DNA of 7,267 bases from Novosphingobium sp. Lineage in GTDB: Bacteria; Pseudomonadota; Alphaproteobacteria; Sphingomonadales; Sphingomonadaceae. A program made the position numbers and the translations under genes. The notes under the pieces are model-generated. The model worked only from the letters and a program-made list of their open reading frames with translations, had not been told where the DNA came from and made no database searches. The stretch is from positions 1-7,267 of the forward strand of contig JAQVEQ010000145.1 of the NCBI GenBank assembly GCA_028697875.1, given 5' to 3'. How positions within the stretch are numbered: position 1 is the first letter of the stretch; the number at the start of each line of letters is the position of its first letter. This document shows positions 1 through 5,354 of the stretch, one piece after another.

Positions 1-158
1 TGCTGTTCTGGCGCATCCGCTGGTACGCGGGCGCGCTGCTGCTGCCGTACCTCGCATGGATCCTGTTCGCCACGCTGCTGACCTGGCAGTTCCAGGCGCT
101 GAATCCCGGCGCCGAAGGGGTGGCCGTGTCCGGCGCGGTGCAGCGGATCGAGCTTTGA
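1..158 (+). CDS. tspO: TspO/MBR family protein, C-terminal end (5' truncated by window)
   Basis: Only the last 51 codons are present; the first complete codon begins at base 3 and TGA ends at 158. The visible part has Trp/Arg-rich residues (FWRIRWYAG), then a hydrophobic helix containing PYLAWILFATLLTWQFQALN, then a short polar tail. The PYLAW...FA...L...LN pattern is the signature of the fifth transmembrane helix in TspO/MBR (tryptophan-rich sensory) proteins. Family knowledge: these are five-helix membrane proteins that bind tetrapyrroles and, in photosynthetic alphaproteobacteria, modulate oxygen- or light-dependent gene expression. The stop lies 38 bp before the next gene on the same strand, so the two may be co-transcribed. 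The family call rests on one helix plus flanks; the rest of the gene would settle it. Confidence 0.8.
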   Translation, partial: LFWRIRWYAGALLLPYLAWILFATLLTWQFQALNPGAEGVAVSGAVQRIEL

Positions 159-196
159 TCTTGCGTCCGGGCGCCGGGCGTATCACATAGCGCGTC

Positions 197-442
197 ATGC
201 AAAGCGAAAATCCCCTGATCGCCGACTTCGTCAAACTGATGAACAGCGCCGCCGGTACTTTTGCCGGAATGACGCGCGAGGCGCGCGACGGCGCGCGCGA
301 ACGGCTCAAGGAAACGCTGGGCGGGCTCGATTTCGTTTCCCGCGAGGAATTCGACGCGGTCAAGGACATGGCGGCCAAGGCCCGCGAAGAGAACGAGGTG
401 CTGGCCGAACGCCTGGCGGCTTTGGAAGAAAAGCTGAAATAG
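197..442 (+). CDS. ubiK: UbiK/BMFP-domain accessory factor (DUF526-type)
   Basis: This 81-residue protein has an N-terminal helix (about residues 5-25, IADFVKLMNSAAGTFAGM) and a C-terminal coiled coil. The coiled coil starts at GLDFVSREEFDAV (about 43-55) and runs to the end with regular Leu/Ala/Glu spacing (ENEVLAERLAALEEKLK). The VSREEFD...V..MA.KAREEN..L..RL..LE.KL pattern is typical of the BMFP/UbiK family. In enterobacteria UbiK is an accessory factor for aerobic ubiquinone synthesis; the Brucella homologue is a trimeric coiled-coil protein with membrane-fusogenic activity. The ubiquinone role here is inferred from the family. No clear Shine-Dalgarno precedes the ATG. A TTGCGT at 161-166 and an AT-rich patch at 181-190 could form a weak promoter giving a very short leader. 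The usual family length is about 80-100 residues, so the gene looks complete. Confidence 0.85.
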   Translation: MQSENPLIADFVKLMNSAAGTFAGMTREARDGARERLKETLGGLDFVSREEFDAVKDMAAKAREENEVLAERLAALEEKLK

Positions 443-470
443 CCGGGCTTTGTATCCGTTTTTATTTTTT
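430..470 (+). terminator. Weak intrinsic terminator after the UbiK-type gene
   Basis: AAAGC at 430-434 can pair with GCTTT at 447-451 around a 12-base loop. A T-rich tract follows (459-470, five T, one A, six T). The stem is short and overlaps the stop codon, so the main evidence is the T-tract placed just after the gene. It may instead be the start of the AT-rich island. Confidence 0.3.
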
Positions 471-479
471 CGGTTTTTG

Positions 480-511
480 CAATTCAAATGATTCCGTAAC
501 GAGCGGAATTG
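480..511. repeat. Nested inverted repeats upstream of the secreted-protein gene
   Basis: ATTCCG (491-496) and CGGAAT (504-509) are perfect inverted copies separated by 7 bases. An outer pair, CAATTC (480-485) and GAATTG (506-511), shares bases with the inner right arm. The right arms overlap the TTGACT at 509-514. Dyad symmetry overlapping a -35-like box fits an operator, but nothing identifies the protein. Short inverted repeats also arise by chance in AT-rich DNA. Confidence 0.3.
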
Positions 512-537
512 ACTTCCCATTTCCATAATGAGAAACT
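509..537 (+). promoter_or_regulatory. Candidate promoter of the secreted-protein gene
   Basis: TTGACT (509-514) matches five of six bases of the sigma-70 -35 consensus. At a 17-base spacing lies GAAACT (532-537), which keeps only the A at position 2 and the T at position 6 of the -10 consensus plus one more A. CATAAT at 524-529 looks better as a -10 but is too close to this -35. The predicted start point would be near 544, inside the left arm of the hairpin at 541-562. Confidence 0.35.
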
Positions 538-540
538 TTC

Positions 541-562
541 TTCTCCACTTTGATGTGGGGAA
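541..562 (+). promoter_or_regulatory. Hairpin directly before the start codon of the secreted-protein gene
   Basis: TTCTCCAC (541-548) pairs with GTGGGGAA (555-562) around the six-base loop TTTGAT, giving an 8-bp stem with one G-U pair. It ends exactly at the upstream ATG (563). The right arm contains the GGGG that would serve as ribosome binding site for that ATG. For the second ATG (575) the purine run 565-569 lies outside the stem. If transcription starts near 544 the stem is shortened to about five pairs. Confidence 0.35.
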
Positions 563-574
563 ATGGGGGTGACT

Positions 575-892
575 ATGTTTGGTGTCTGTAAAAAGCTGAT
601 CGTGGGTTCTTTTCTTGTTGGCGCGGTGCCTGCACTCGCGCAGCCGGCTGTTTCCACGGCAGTCCAGTTCGGACCTTATATCAATTGCGTCGTTGCAAAC
701 AATTCAGGTTACAGTATCGCCATCCAGAGCATCATTTACAATGTGCAGGGAAATTTCGGCCCTGCCCAGTCGGTGGTTGCCTGCAAAGTGAATTGCATGC
801 TTTTGCCCGGGCATACCAATAAGTTTACCGGGCCAGCGAACAATCCGAACATTTCGACGGCTTCTTGCTTCGTGTATTATACAAATATCTAG
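575..892 (+). CDS. Small secreted protein with four mature cysteines, function unknown
   Basis: I do not recognise the family. From the preferred ATG at 575 the product has 105 residues. GGGGG at 565-569 sits five bases before this ATG; the in-frame ATG at 563 (four residues longer) has a poorly spaced purine run. The N-terminus, MFGVCKKLIVGSFLVGAVPALAQ, is a signal peptide: Lys-Lys, a hydrophobic core, then ALA before QP, with cleavage likely after ALA. The mature part of about 82 residues is rich in Asn, Val, Tyr and Ser and has four cysteines, in VNC-type contexts (ACKVNC, INC, ASC), which could form two disulfides in the periplasm or outside. There are no further membrane segments. By hand count only about 58% of third codon positions are G or C, far below the neighbours, so the gene differs from its surroundings in composition. 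This suggests acquisition or weak codon selection. Alone between ubiK and recO, it probably has its own promoter. Confidence 0.7.
   Translation: MFGVCKKLIVGSFLVGAVPALAQPAVSTAVQFGPYINCVVANNSGYSIAIQSIIYNVQGNFGPAQSVVACKVNCMLLPGHTNKFTGPANNPNISTASCFVYYTNI
852..880 (+). promoter_or_regulatory. Candidate promoter for recO inside the end of the upstream gene
   Basis: TATTAT (875-880) matches five of six bases of the -10 consensus, and TTTCGA (852-857) lies 17 bases upstream as a poor -35 (three of six). Transcription would start near 887 and give a leader of about 43 bases before the recO GTG. The AT-rich setting raises the chance of a coincidental match. Confidence 0.3.
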
Positions 893-929
893 CATTTTTT
901 CGATTGCCGAAGTCTAGTATGCGCTTGGG

Positions 930-1541
930 GTGACGTCCTTACAGATTCGCGCCCCTGCGATCCTCTGTGCCGCTCGCGCCCATGGCGAGTCGGGCGTGGT
1001 CGCGCGCCTGCTGACCGAGGAGTACGGGCTGGTCGCGGGATATGTCGCGGGCGGACGGGGACGGGCGCTGCGTCCGGTGATGATCCCGGGCAATCTAGTG
1101 GCGGCCGACCTGCGCGCCAAGTCCGATAGCCAGTTGCCGTTCGCGAAGCTCGAACTGGTGGAAAGCCGGGGCCCCTGGCTCAGCGAGCCGCTGCCGGCAG
1201 CCGCCATCGCCTGGGCCAGCGCGCTCACTGCCAGCGCCTTGCCCGAACGCCATGCCTATCCTTCGCTCTATTCCGCGCTTTCCGCCCTGCTGACGGCAAT
1301 CTGCCATGCGCCGTCCGCGCGCGGCTGGGCCGAGGCGCTGCTGCGTTACGAGGCGCTGCTGCTGCGCGAACTGGGGTATGGCGGGGACAGGCCGGGCGCC
1401 GCGGCCGAATGGACCGACGACCTCGCCGCCTTCGACCGGATGGGCGCCCTGATCGAGCGATACTGCCTTGCCGACCGGCGCGGAATGGTTATGGCGGCCC
1501 GCGCAATGTTGCGCGACCGGCTCGCCCGGATCGCCGGATAG
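930..1541 (+). CDS. recO: DNA repair protein RecO, short form
   Basis: RecO binds single-stranded DNA and, with RecR, helps load RecA onto SSB-coated gaps in the RecF pathway. The 203-residue product opens with an OB-fold region of RecO_N type (about residues 6-80): RAPAILCAARAHGESG..ARLLTEEYGLVAGYVAGG, then LRPVMIPGNLV. A helical C-terminal domain follows, with RGWAEALLRYEALLLRELGYG at about 131-151. E. coli RecO is about 242 residues. Here the segment after LGYG is contracted and carries no cysteine cluster; I recall similar short RecO forms in sphingomonads. GTG at 930 is chosen because an in-frame TAG at 915-917 blocks extension and no other usual start codon precedes the conserved N-terminus. 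There is no Shine-Dalgarno at normal distance. A four-codon frame, ATG at 919 to TGA at 931-933, overlaps this GTG. leuB starts 21 bp after the stop. Confidence 0.88.
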   Translation: MTSLQIRAPAILCAARAHGESGVVARLLTEEYGLVAGYVAGGRGRALRPVMIPGNLVAADLRAKSDSQLPFAKLELVESRGPWLSEPLPAAAIAWASALTASALPERHAYPSLYSALSALLTAICHAPSARGWAEALLRYEALLLRELGYGGDRPGAAAEWTDDLAAFDRMGALIERYCLADRRGMVMAARAMLRDRLARIAG

Positions 1542-1550
1542 GAACGGTCA

Positions 1551-1556
1551 GGAAGG
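1551..1556 (+). promoter_or_regulatory. Ribosome binding site of leuB
   Basis: GGAAGG lies six bases before the ATG at 1563, in the 21-bp gap after the recO stop. It fixes the leuB start and supports efficient translation within a recO-leuB transcript. Confidence 0.75.
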
Positions 1557-1562
1557 TTTCAC

Positions 1563-2621
1563 ATGAAGATCGCGGTTTTCGCCGGTGACGGTATCGGCCC
1601 TGAAATCATGGAACAGGCGCTGCGCGTGCTCGACGCGCTGAAGCTGCCGGACGTTACGCTGATGGAAGGGTATGTCGGCGGCGCGGGCTACCGCAAGCTC
1701 GGCCACCCGCTGCACGAAGACACGATCAGGATCGCACACGAAGCCGATGCCATCCTGTTCGGCGCGGTCGGCGATTTCGAATGCGACAACCTCGAACGGC
1801 ACTTGCGCCCGGAACAGGCGATTCTCGGCCTCCGGCGCGAACTGACGCTGTTCGCCAACCTGCGTCCGGCGACCATGTTCCCGGGGCTGGAAGAGATGTC
1901 CGCTCTCAAGCCGGAAGTCGCCCGCGCGATCGACATGCTGATCGTGCGCGAGCTCAACGGCGACGTCTATTTCGGCGAGAAGGGCTTCCGCACCAACGAG
2001 GCGGGCGAGCGCGTCGGCTACGACGTGATGTCCTATTCGGAAAGCGAAGTGCGGCGCATCGCCCATGTCGCTTTCCGCGCGGCGCAGGGCCGCAAGGGCC
2101 GCCTGTGCTCGGTCGACAAGGCCAACGTGCTGGAAACCTTCCAGCTGTGGCGCGACGTGATGATCGAGGTCGGCAAGGAATACCCCGACGTCGAACTCAG
2201 CCACATGTACGTCGACAATGCCGCGATGCAGCTGGTGCGCAATCCGGGTCAGTTCGACGTGATCGTCACCGGCAACCTGTTCGGCGACATCCTGTCGGAC
2301 CAGGCCAGCATGTGCGTCGGTTCGATCGGGCTGCTTGCCAGTGCGGCGCTGGGCGAAACGCAGACGCAATACGGGACCAAGGGCCTGTTCGAACCGATCC
2401 ACGGCTCCGCCCCCGACATCGCCGGGCAGGGCAAGGCCAATCCGATGGCCATGATCCTTAGCCTCGCGATCATGCTGCGCCACAGTTTCAGCCTCGAAGC
2501 CGAAGCGGCGCGGATCGAAGCGGCGGTGTCCAAGGCGCTGGCCGACGGCGTGCGCGGCGGCGACCTCGGCGGTAGTGCCGGGACGGCCGAAATCGGCGAC
2601 GCGGTCCTGGCGCGGCTCTGA
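1563..2621 (+). CDS. leuB: 3-isopropylmalate dehydrogenase
   Basis: LeuB oxidises and decarboxylates (2R,3S)-3-isopropylmalate with NAD+ to 2-oxoisocaproate, the third step of leucine synthesis, in the cytoplasm. The 352-residue length is normal. Visible landmarks: GDGIGPEI (8-15); RPEQ...LRREL.LFANLRPA (82-103) with substrate-binding arginines at about 91, 101 and 129; the catalytic Tyr136 in ELNGDVYFGEKG; catalytic Lys186 in SVDKANVLE; metal-binding aspartates 218 (YVDNAAMQLV), 242 and 246 (GNLFGDILSDQAS); and the NAD-binding loop FEPIHGSAPDIAGQGKANP (276-294). All key residues are present, so the enzyme should be active. The first substrate loop reads GAVGDFECDNL, where many LeuB proteins have GAVGGPKWD; this looks like family variation. 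The paralogous isocitrate and tartrate dehydrogenases are less likely given the leucine-pathway motifs. metZ follows 36 bp after the TGA in the same frame. No leuC, leuD or leuA is in the window. Confidence 0.95.
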   Translation: MKIAVFAGDGIGPEIMEQALRVLDALKLPDVTLMEGYVGGAGYRKLGHPLHEDTIRIAHEADAILFGAVGDFECDNLERHLRPEQAILGLRRELTLFANLRPATMFPGLEEMSALKPEVARAIDMLIVRELNGDVYFGEKGFRTNEAGERVGYDVMSYSESEVRRIAHVAFRAAQGRKGRLCSVDKANVLETFQLWRDVMIEVGKEYPDVELSHMYVDNAAMQLVRNPGQFDVIVTGNLFGDILSDQASMCVGSIGLLASAALGETQTQYGTKGLFEPIHGSAPDIAGQGKANPMAMILSLAIMLRHSFSLEAEAARIEAAVSKALADGVRGGDLGGSAGTAEIGDAVLARL

Positions 2622-2657
2622 TTGCCGCCGGTTGCCGCAGGGCCTAGAGACGAGAGC

Positions 2658-3866
2658 ATGAAGAAAGACACCGGTCAGAACCGTTCGATCACTACCAAGT
2701 GGCGGCCCGCGACGCGCGCCGTGCGCGGAGGCACTTGGCGTTCGGAACAGGGCGAGACGAGCGAGGCGCTGTTCCTCACTTCCGGCTATTGTTACGACGA
2801 TGCCGCGACGCCTGCGGCGCGCTTCGCCGGGGAAGCGCCGGGAATGACCTATTCCCGCACGCAGAACCCGTCGGTCCAGATGCTGGAGGAACGCATCGCC
2901 CTGATGGAAGGGGCGGACGCGTGCCGGGTGCAGGCCAGCGGCATGGCGGCGATGACCACCGCCCTGCTGTGCCAGCTTTCGGCGGGCGACCACATGGTGA
3001 TCGCGCAGGCGGCTTTCGGGCCGACCCGCTGGGTGACAGACAACCTCCTGCCGCGCTTCGGGATCGAGGCGACACCGGTCGACGGGCGCGACCTCGACCA
3101 GTGGAAGGCGGCGATCCGCCCCAACACCAAGGTGTTCTTCTTCGAGACTCCGGCCAACCCGACGATGGATATCGTCGACGTGGCGGCGGTTTGCGGCCTG
3201 GCGCGCGAACACGGCATCCGTTCCGTGGTCGACAACGCCTTCGCCACCAGCGCGATGCAGCGCCCGATGGACTTCGGGGCGGACGTCGTCGCCTATTCCG
3301 CGACCAAGCTGATGGACGGGCAGGGCCGCGTGCTGGCCGGCGCCGTCTGCGGCGATGCGGATTTCATCAACAACGTGCTGCTGCCGTTCCAGCGCAACAC
3401 CGGGCCGACGCTGTCGCCGTTCAACGCCTGGGTCGTGCTGAAAGGCCTTGAAACGCTCGAACTGCGGGCGCACAGGCAATCGGACAACGCGCTGGAAGTG
3501 GGCCGTTTCCTCGAAGGGCGCGTGCCGCGTATCCTCCATCCGGGGCTGCCGAGCCATCCGCAGTACGATCTCGTCCAGCGGCAGATGATCCGGCCGGGTT
3601 CGATCTTCTCGTTCGAGATCGGCGGCGGCCGGGCGGAAGCCCACGCGATTCTCGATGCGCTGGAACTGGTCGATATTTCCAACAACATCGGCGATGCCAA
3701 GTCGCTGATGACGCATCCCGCCACCACCACTCATTCCAGCCTGGCGCCGGAAGTGCGCGCGGTCATGGGGGTGAACGACGGCATGCTGCGGATCAGTGTC
3801 GGACTGGAAGACCCGCAGGACGTGATCGAGGATCTCGACCAGGCGCTGCGCAAGGCGGGATTGTAA
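2658..3866 (+). CDS. metZ: O-succinylhomoserine sulfhydrylase (PLP-dependent trans-sulfuration enzyme)
   Basis: This cytoplasmic Cys/Met-metabolism PLP enzyme should combine O-succinylhomoserine with sulfide to give homocysteine for methionine synthesis. From ATG 2658 it has 402 residues, normal for the family. The frame is open back to the leuB stop at 2621, but the intervening 12 codons have only weak starts, and GAGACGAGAG precedes the ATG. Landmarks: YSRTQNPSV (65-73; Tyr65 and Arg67 bind the PLP phosphate of the partner subunit); ASGMAA (93-98); FFETPANPTMDI (161-172); Asp192 in VVDNAFAT contacting the PLP ring nitrogen; Lys217 in YSATKLMDGQGRVLAG as Schiff-base lysine; THPATTTHS (352-360); and Arg378 in GMLRISVGLED binding the substrate carboxylate. 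Cystathionine gamma-synthase, beta-lyase or O-acetylhomoserine sulfhydrylase are near relatives; the N-terminal form (TRAVRGGTWRS) and the GQGRVLAG context favour MetZ. Acyl-group preference cannot be read from the sequence. It is probably co-transcribed with leuB. Confidence 0.88.
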   Translation: MKKDTGQNRSITTKWRPATRAVRGGTWRSEQGETSEALFLTSGYCYDDAATPAARFAGEAPGMTYSRTQNPSVQMLEERIALMEGADACRVQASGMAAMTTALLCQLSAGDHMVIAQAAFGPTRWVTDNLLPRFGIEATPVDGRDLDQWKAAIRPNTKVFFFETPANPTMDIVDVAAVCGLAREHGIRSVVDNAFATSAMQRPMDFGADVVAYSATKLMDGQGRVLAGAVCGDADFINNVLLPFQRNTGPTLSPFNAWVVLKGLETLELRAHRQSDNALEVGRFLEGRVPRILHPGLPSHPQYDLVQRQMIRPGSIFSFEIGGGRAEAHAILDALELVDISNNIGDAKSLMTHPATTTHSSLAPEVRAVMGVNDGMLRISVGLEDPQDVIEDLDQALRKAGL

Positions 3867-3919
3867 TGGGCGCCGGCCCCGCACTGGCGCACGGTGTGTG
3901 GAAACTGCGATTCATCCCC

Positions 3920-3947
3920 TTGCGCGGCGGCTGAATCGGGTTAGTCT
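3920..3947 (+). promoter_or_regulatory. Candidate promoter of apaG
   Basis: TTGCGC (3920-3925) and TAGTCT (3942-3947) are separated by 16 bases in the 91-bp gap between metZ and apaG. TAGTCT keeps T1, A2 and T6 of the -10 consensus. The predicted start point (about 3954) would give an almost leaderless mRNA, in keeping with the lack of a Shine-Dalgarno before the ATG at 3958. Both boxes are weak matches. Confidence 0.3.
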
Positions 3948-3957
3948 GAAATCTGCC

Positions 3958-4356
3958 ATGGAACAGTTATTCCAGCATTCTGCGACTACGGAGGGCGTTA
4001 CCGTCCGGGTCGCGGTGAATTTCCTGCCGGAGCAGTCGCACGTCTCTGCGGGCAAGTGGTTCTGGGTCTATCACGTCCGGATCGAAAACGCCTCTTCCGA
4101 GACGATCCAGCTCGTTTCCCGCCATTGGCGGATCACCGACGGGCACGGCCTGGTCAATCATGTGGATGGCGAAGGCGTGGTCGGCGAACAGCCGATCCTG
4201 CCGCCGGGTGCCTCGCACGATTACGTTTCGGGCTGTCCGCTGACGACGCCCCACGGTTCGATGGAAGGCTACTACACATTCCGCAAGGATGACGGTTCGG
4301 CCCTGCGCGTCGCGATTCCCCATTTTCCGCTCGCCGCCCCCGCCACGGCGGATTGA
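3958..4356 (+). CDS. apaG: ApaG/DUF525-domain protein
   Basis: The 132-residue protein is one ApaG domain, an immunoglobulin/fibronectin-III-like beta fold. Visible family marks are MEQLFQHSATTEGVTVRV at the N-terminus, KWFWVYHVRIEN (33-44), VSRHWRITDG (53-62), the GxGxxG turn in GEGVVGEQP (71-79), LPPGASHDYVSGCPL (81-95) and SMEGYYTF (101-108). The molecular role of ApaG is unsettled. The Salmonella homologue CorD is linked to Co2+/Mg2+ efflux, and the E. coli gene lies beside apaH; neither apaH nor a transporter is nearby here. The same frame could start at a GTG at 3898, but the resulting 20 extra residues are Arg-rich and absent from the usual ApaG start, so ATG 3958 is preferred. It follows metZ by 91 bp on the same strand and may use its own promoter. 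The domain call is very secure, the function is not. Confidence 0.93.
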   Translation: MEQLFQHSATTEGVTVRVAVNFLPEQSHVSAGKWFWVYHVRIENASSETIQLVSRHWRITDGHGLVNHVDGEGVVGEQPILPPGASHDYVSGCPLTTPHGSMEGYYTFRKDDGSALRVAIPHFPLAAPATAD

Positions 4357-4376
4357 CCAGGCGCCCGCCCGCGTTC

Positions 4377-4396
4377 CCCCGCACAAGCTTGCGGGG
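4377..4396. repeat. GC-rich hairpin between apaG and the LysR-type gene
   Basis: CCCCGCA (4377-4383) and TGCGGGG (4390-4396) form a perfect 7-bp stem around the loop CAAGCT, 20 bases after the apaG stop. No T-run follows, so a simple intrinsic terminator is doubtful. The right arm overlaps TTGCGG (4389-4394), which with TAAACG (4412-4417) at 17 bases makes a weak candidate promoter for the LysR-type gene. The dyad could therefore be an operator, an RNA hairpin ending apaG transcripts, or both. Confidence 0.4.
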
Positions 4397-4426
4397 CGGG
4401 GTGTGCCCGACTAAACGCAAGGCGCC

Positions 4427-5230
4427 ATGAAGCGTACCCACTTGCCTCTCAACGCCTTGCGCGTGTTCGATGCCGCCGCGCGGCATCTGTCGTTCACGCG
4501 TGCGGCAGACGAATTGGCGGTCACCCCGGCGGCGGTCGGACAGCAGATCCGCGCACTGGAAGAAGTGCTGGGCGTGGTGCTGTTCCGCCGCACCAGCAAG
4601 GGGCTGGAACTGACCGATGAAGCGGCGGCGGGGCTCGATTCCCTGCGCGAAGGCTTCCTCCACTTCGAGGAATCGGTCCGTGCGATGCAGGCGGGCCAGG
4701 CCAGCCACCATTACACGATCGCCGTGCCGCGCGATTTCTTCGCCGCCTGGCTGGGAGAGCGGCTGGCCGCCTTCCGCGCAGCCAATCCCGACGTGCACTA
4801 TGCGCTGGTCGATGGCGAGACGAACGATTTCGCCGAAGCCAATCTCGACCTGGCGGTCCGCTGGGCCGAAGGGCCGGGCGACCTGGAAGGCACCGTGCTG
4901 GGCGAGCCGCTGATGCTGCGGGTCGGCGCGCCGGGGCAGGGGGAAATGCAGGCCGCGCCGGTGATCCACTGGCAGGGGCAGGGCGACGGGACGGAAGACG
5001 GCGCGGCGCTTTCCGTGCCCGACGCGGGGCAGGCGCTGGCCGCCGCCGCCGCCGGGCTGGGGGTGGCCGAAGTCCCGGCACTGTTGGCCGAAAGGTGGAT
5101 TGCCGACGGACGGGTCGCGCCGCTCGGGGCGCCGCAGCCGTGCCGCCGCGCCTACTGGCTGGTCGCGCCGATGCCGCAATGGCGGCAGAAGAAGGTCAAG
5201 GCGCTGGTGGCGCACCTGACCGCCGGATAG
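4427..5230 (+). CDS. LysR-type transcriptional regulator (GcvA-like), short effector domain
   Basis: The 267-residue product has the classic N-terminal LysR winged helix-turn-helix (about residues 7-66): LPLNALRVFDAAARHLSFTRAADEL, the recognition region VTPAAVGQQIRALEE and the wing VLFRRTSKGLELTD. A linker helix (67-90) leads to a periplasmic-binding-protein-like effector domain starting at HHYTIAVPRDFFAAWLGERL (95-113). NDFAEANLDLAVRW (133-146) and AAAAGLGVAEVPALLAERWIADGRV (207-230) match the GcvA-type layout. LysR proteins usually have 290-310 residues. The shortfall lies in the middle of the effector domain (about 165-195), where loop segments seem missing, so ligand binding may differ. 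AAGG at 4419-4422 precedes the ATG by four bases. LysR genes often regulate themselves and a divergent neighbour, but the upstream gene here, apaG, points the same way, so no target can be named. The stop is followed by a 124-bp gap. Confidence 0.9.
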   Translation: MKRTHLPLNALRVFDAAARHLSFTRAADELAVTPAAVGQQIRALEEVLGVVLFRRTSKGLELTDEAAAGLDSLREGFLHFEESVRAMQAGQASHHYTIAVPRDFFAAWLGERLAAFRAANPDVHYALVDGETNDFAEANLDLAVRWAEGPGDLEGTVLGEPLMLRVGAPGQGEMQAAPVIHWQGQGDGTEDGAALSVPDAGQALAAAAAGLGVAEVPALLAERWIADGRVAPLGAPQPCRRAYWLVAPMPQWRQKKVKALVAHLTAG

Positions 5231-5265
5231 ACGCGGCCGCACTGTTCGCCGCAATTCCGGCTCCA

Positions 5266-5280
5266 TTCCCCGGCGGGGAA
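5266..5280. repeat. Small hairpin after the LysR-type gene
   Basis: TTCCCC (5266-5271) and GGGGAA (5275-5280) form a perfect 6-bp stem with a GGC loop, 35 bases past the LysR-type stop. There is no T-run. It may weakly terminate or stabilise the upstream transcript. The remaining gap to 5354 shows a short TTGCC/GGCAA dyad (5321-5338) and no clear promoter. Confidence 0.25.
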
Positions 5281-5341
5281 GGCAGTCCGGTCATCTGCGG
5301 TTCAGCCTTCGTGCATAGATTTGCCGTCTCTCTGGCAAGTC

Positions 5342-5350
5342 AGGAGGAGG
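5342..5350 (+). promoter_or_regulatory. Strong ribosome binding site of the signal-peptide protein gene
   Basis: AGGAGGAGG ends four bases before the ATG at 5355, and its upstream register (AGGAGG, 5342-5347) lies seven bases away. It is the best Shine-Dalgarno in the window; it fixes the start and suggests high translation. Confidence 0.8.
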
Positions 5351-5354
5351 ATCG

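Noticed and set aside
480..570. Possible riboswitch or small RNA gene in the AT-rich leader
   Set aside because: Only short stems are present; I cannot match a known riboswitch core or a complete small-RNA promoter-terminator pair.
704..895. A 63-codon minus-strand open frame in the AT-rich island
   Set aside because: It lacks a domain, and the plus-strand frame has a clear signal peptide and better start signals.
443..925. Mobile element or gene cassette explaining the AT-rich island
   Set aside because: No terminal inverted repeats, target-site duplication, integrase or attachment-like repeat could be found at the edges.
1548..3884. A 778-codon open frame on the minus strand opposite leuB and metZ
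   Set aside because: It mirrors two complete enzymes with all catalytic residues on the plus strand. Its product is Arg/His/Gln-rich with no recognisable domain, as expected for the antisense frame of GC-rich genes.
3898..3957. GTG at 3898 as an upstream start of apaG
   Set aside because: The 20 added residues do not resemble ApaG, and the conserved N-terminus begins at the ATG at 3958.
4154..5266. A 370-codon minus-strand open frame opposite apaG and the LysR-type gene
   Set aside because: Low-complexity Arg/Gly/Pro composition and overlap with two well-supported genes mark it as an antisense shadow.
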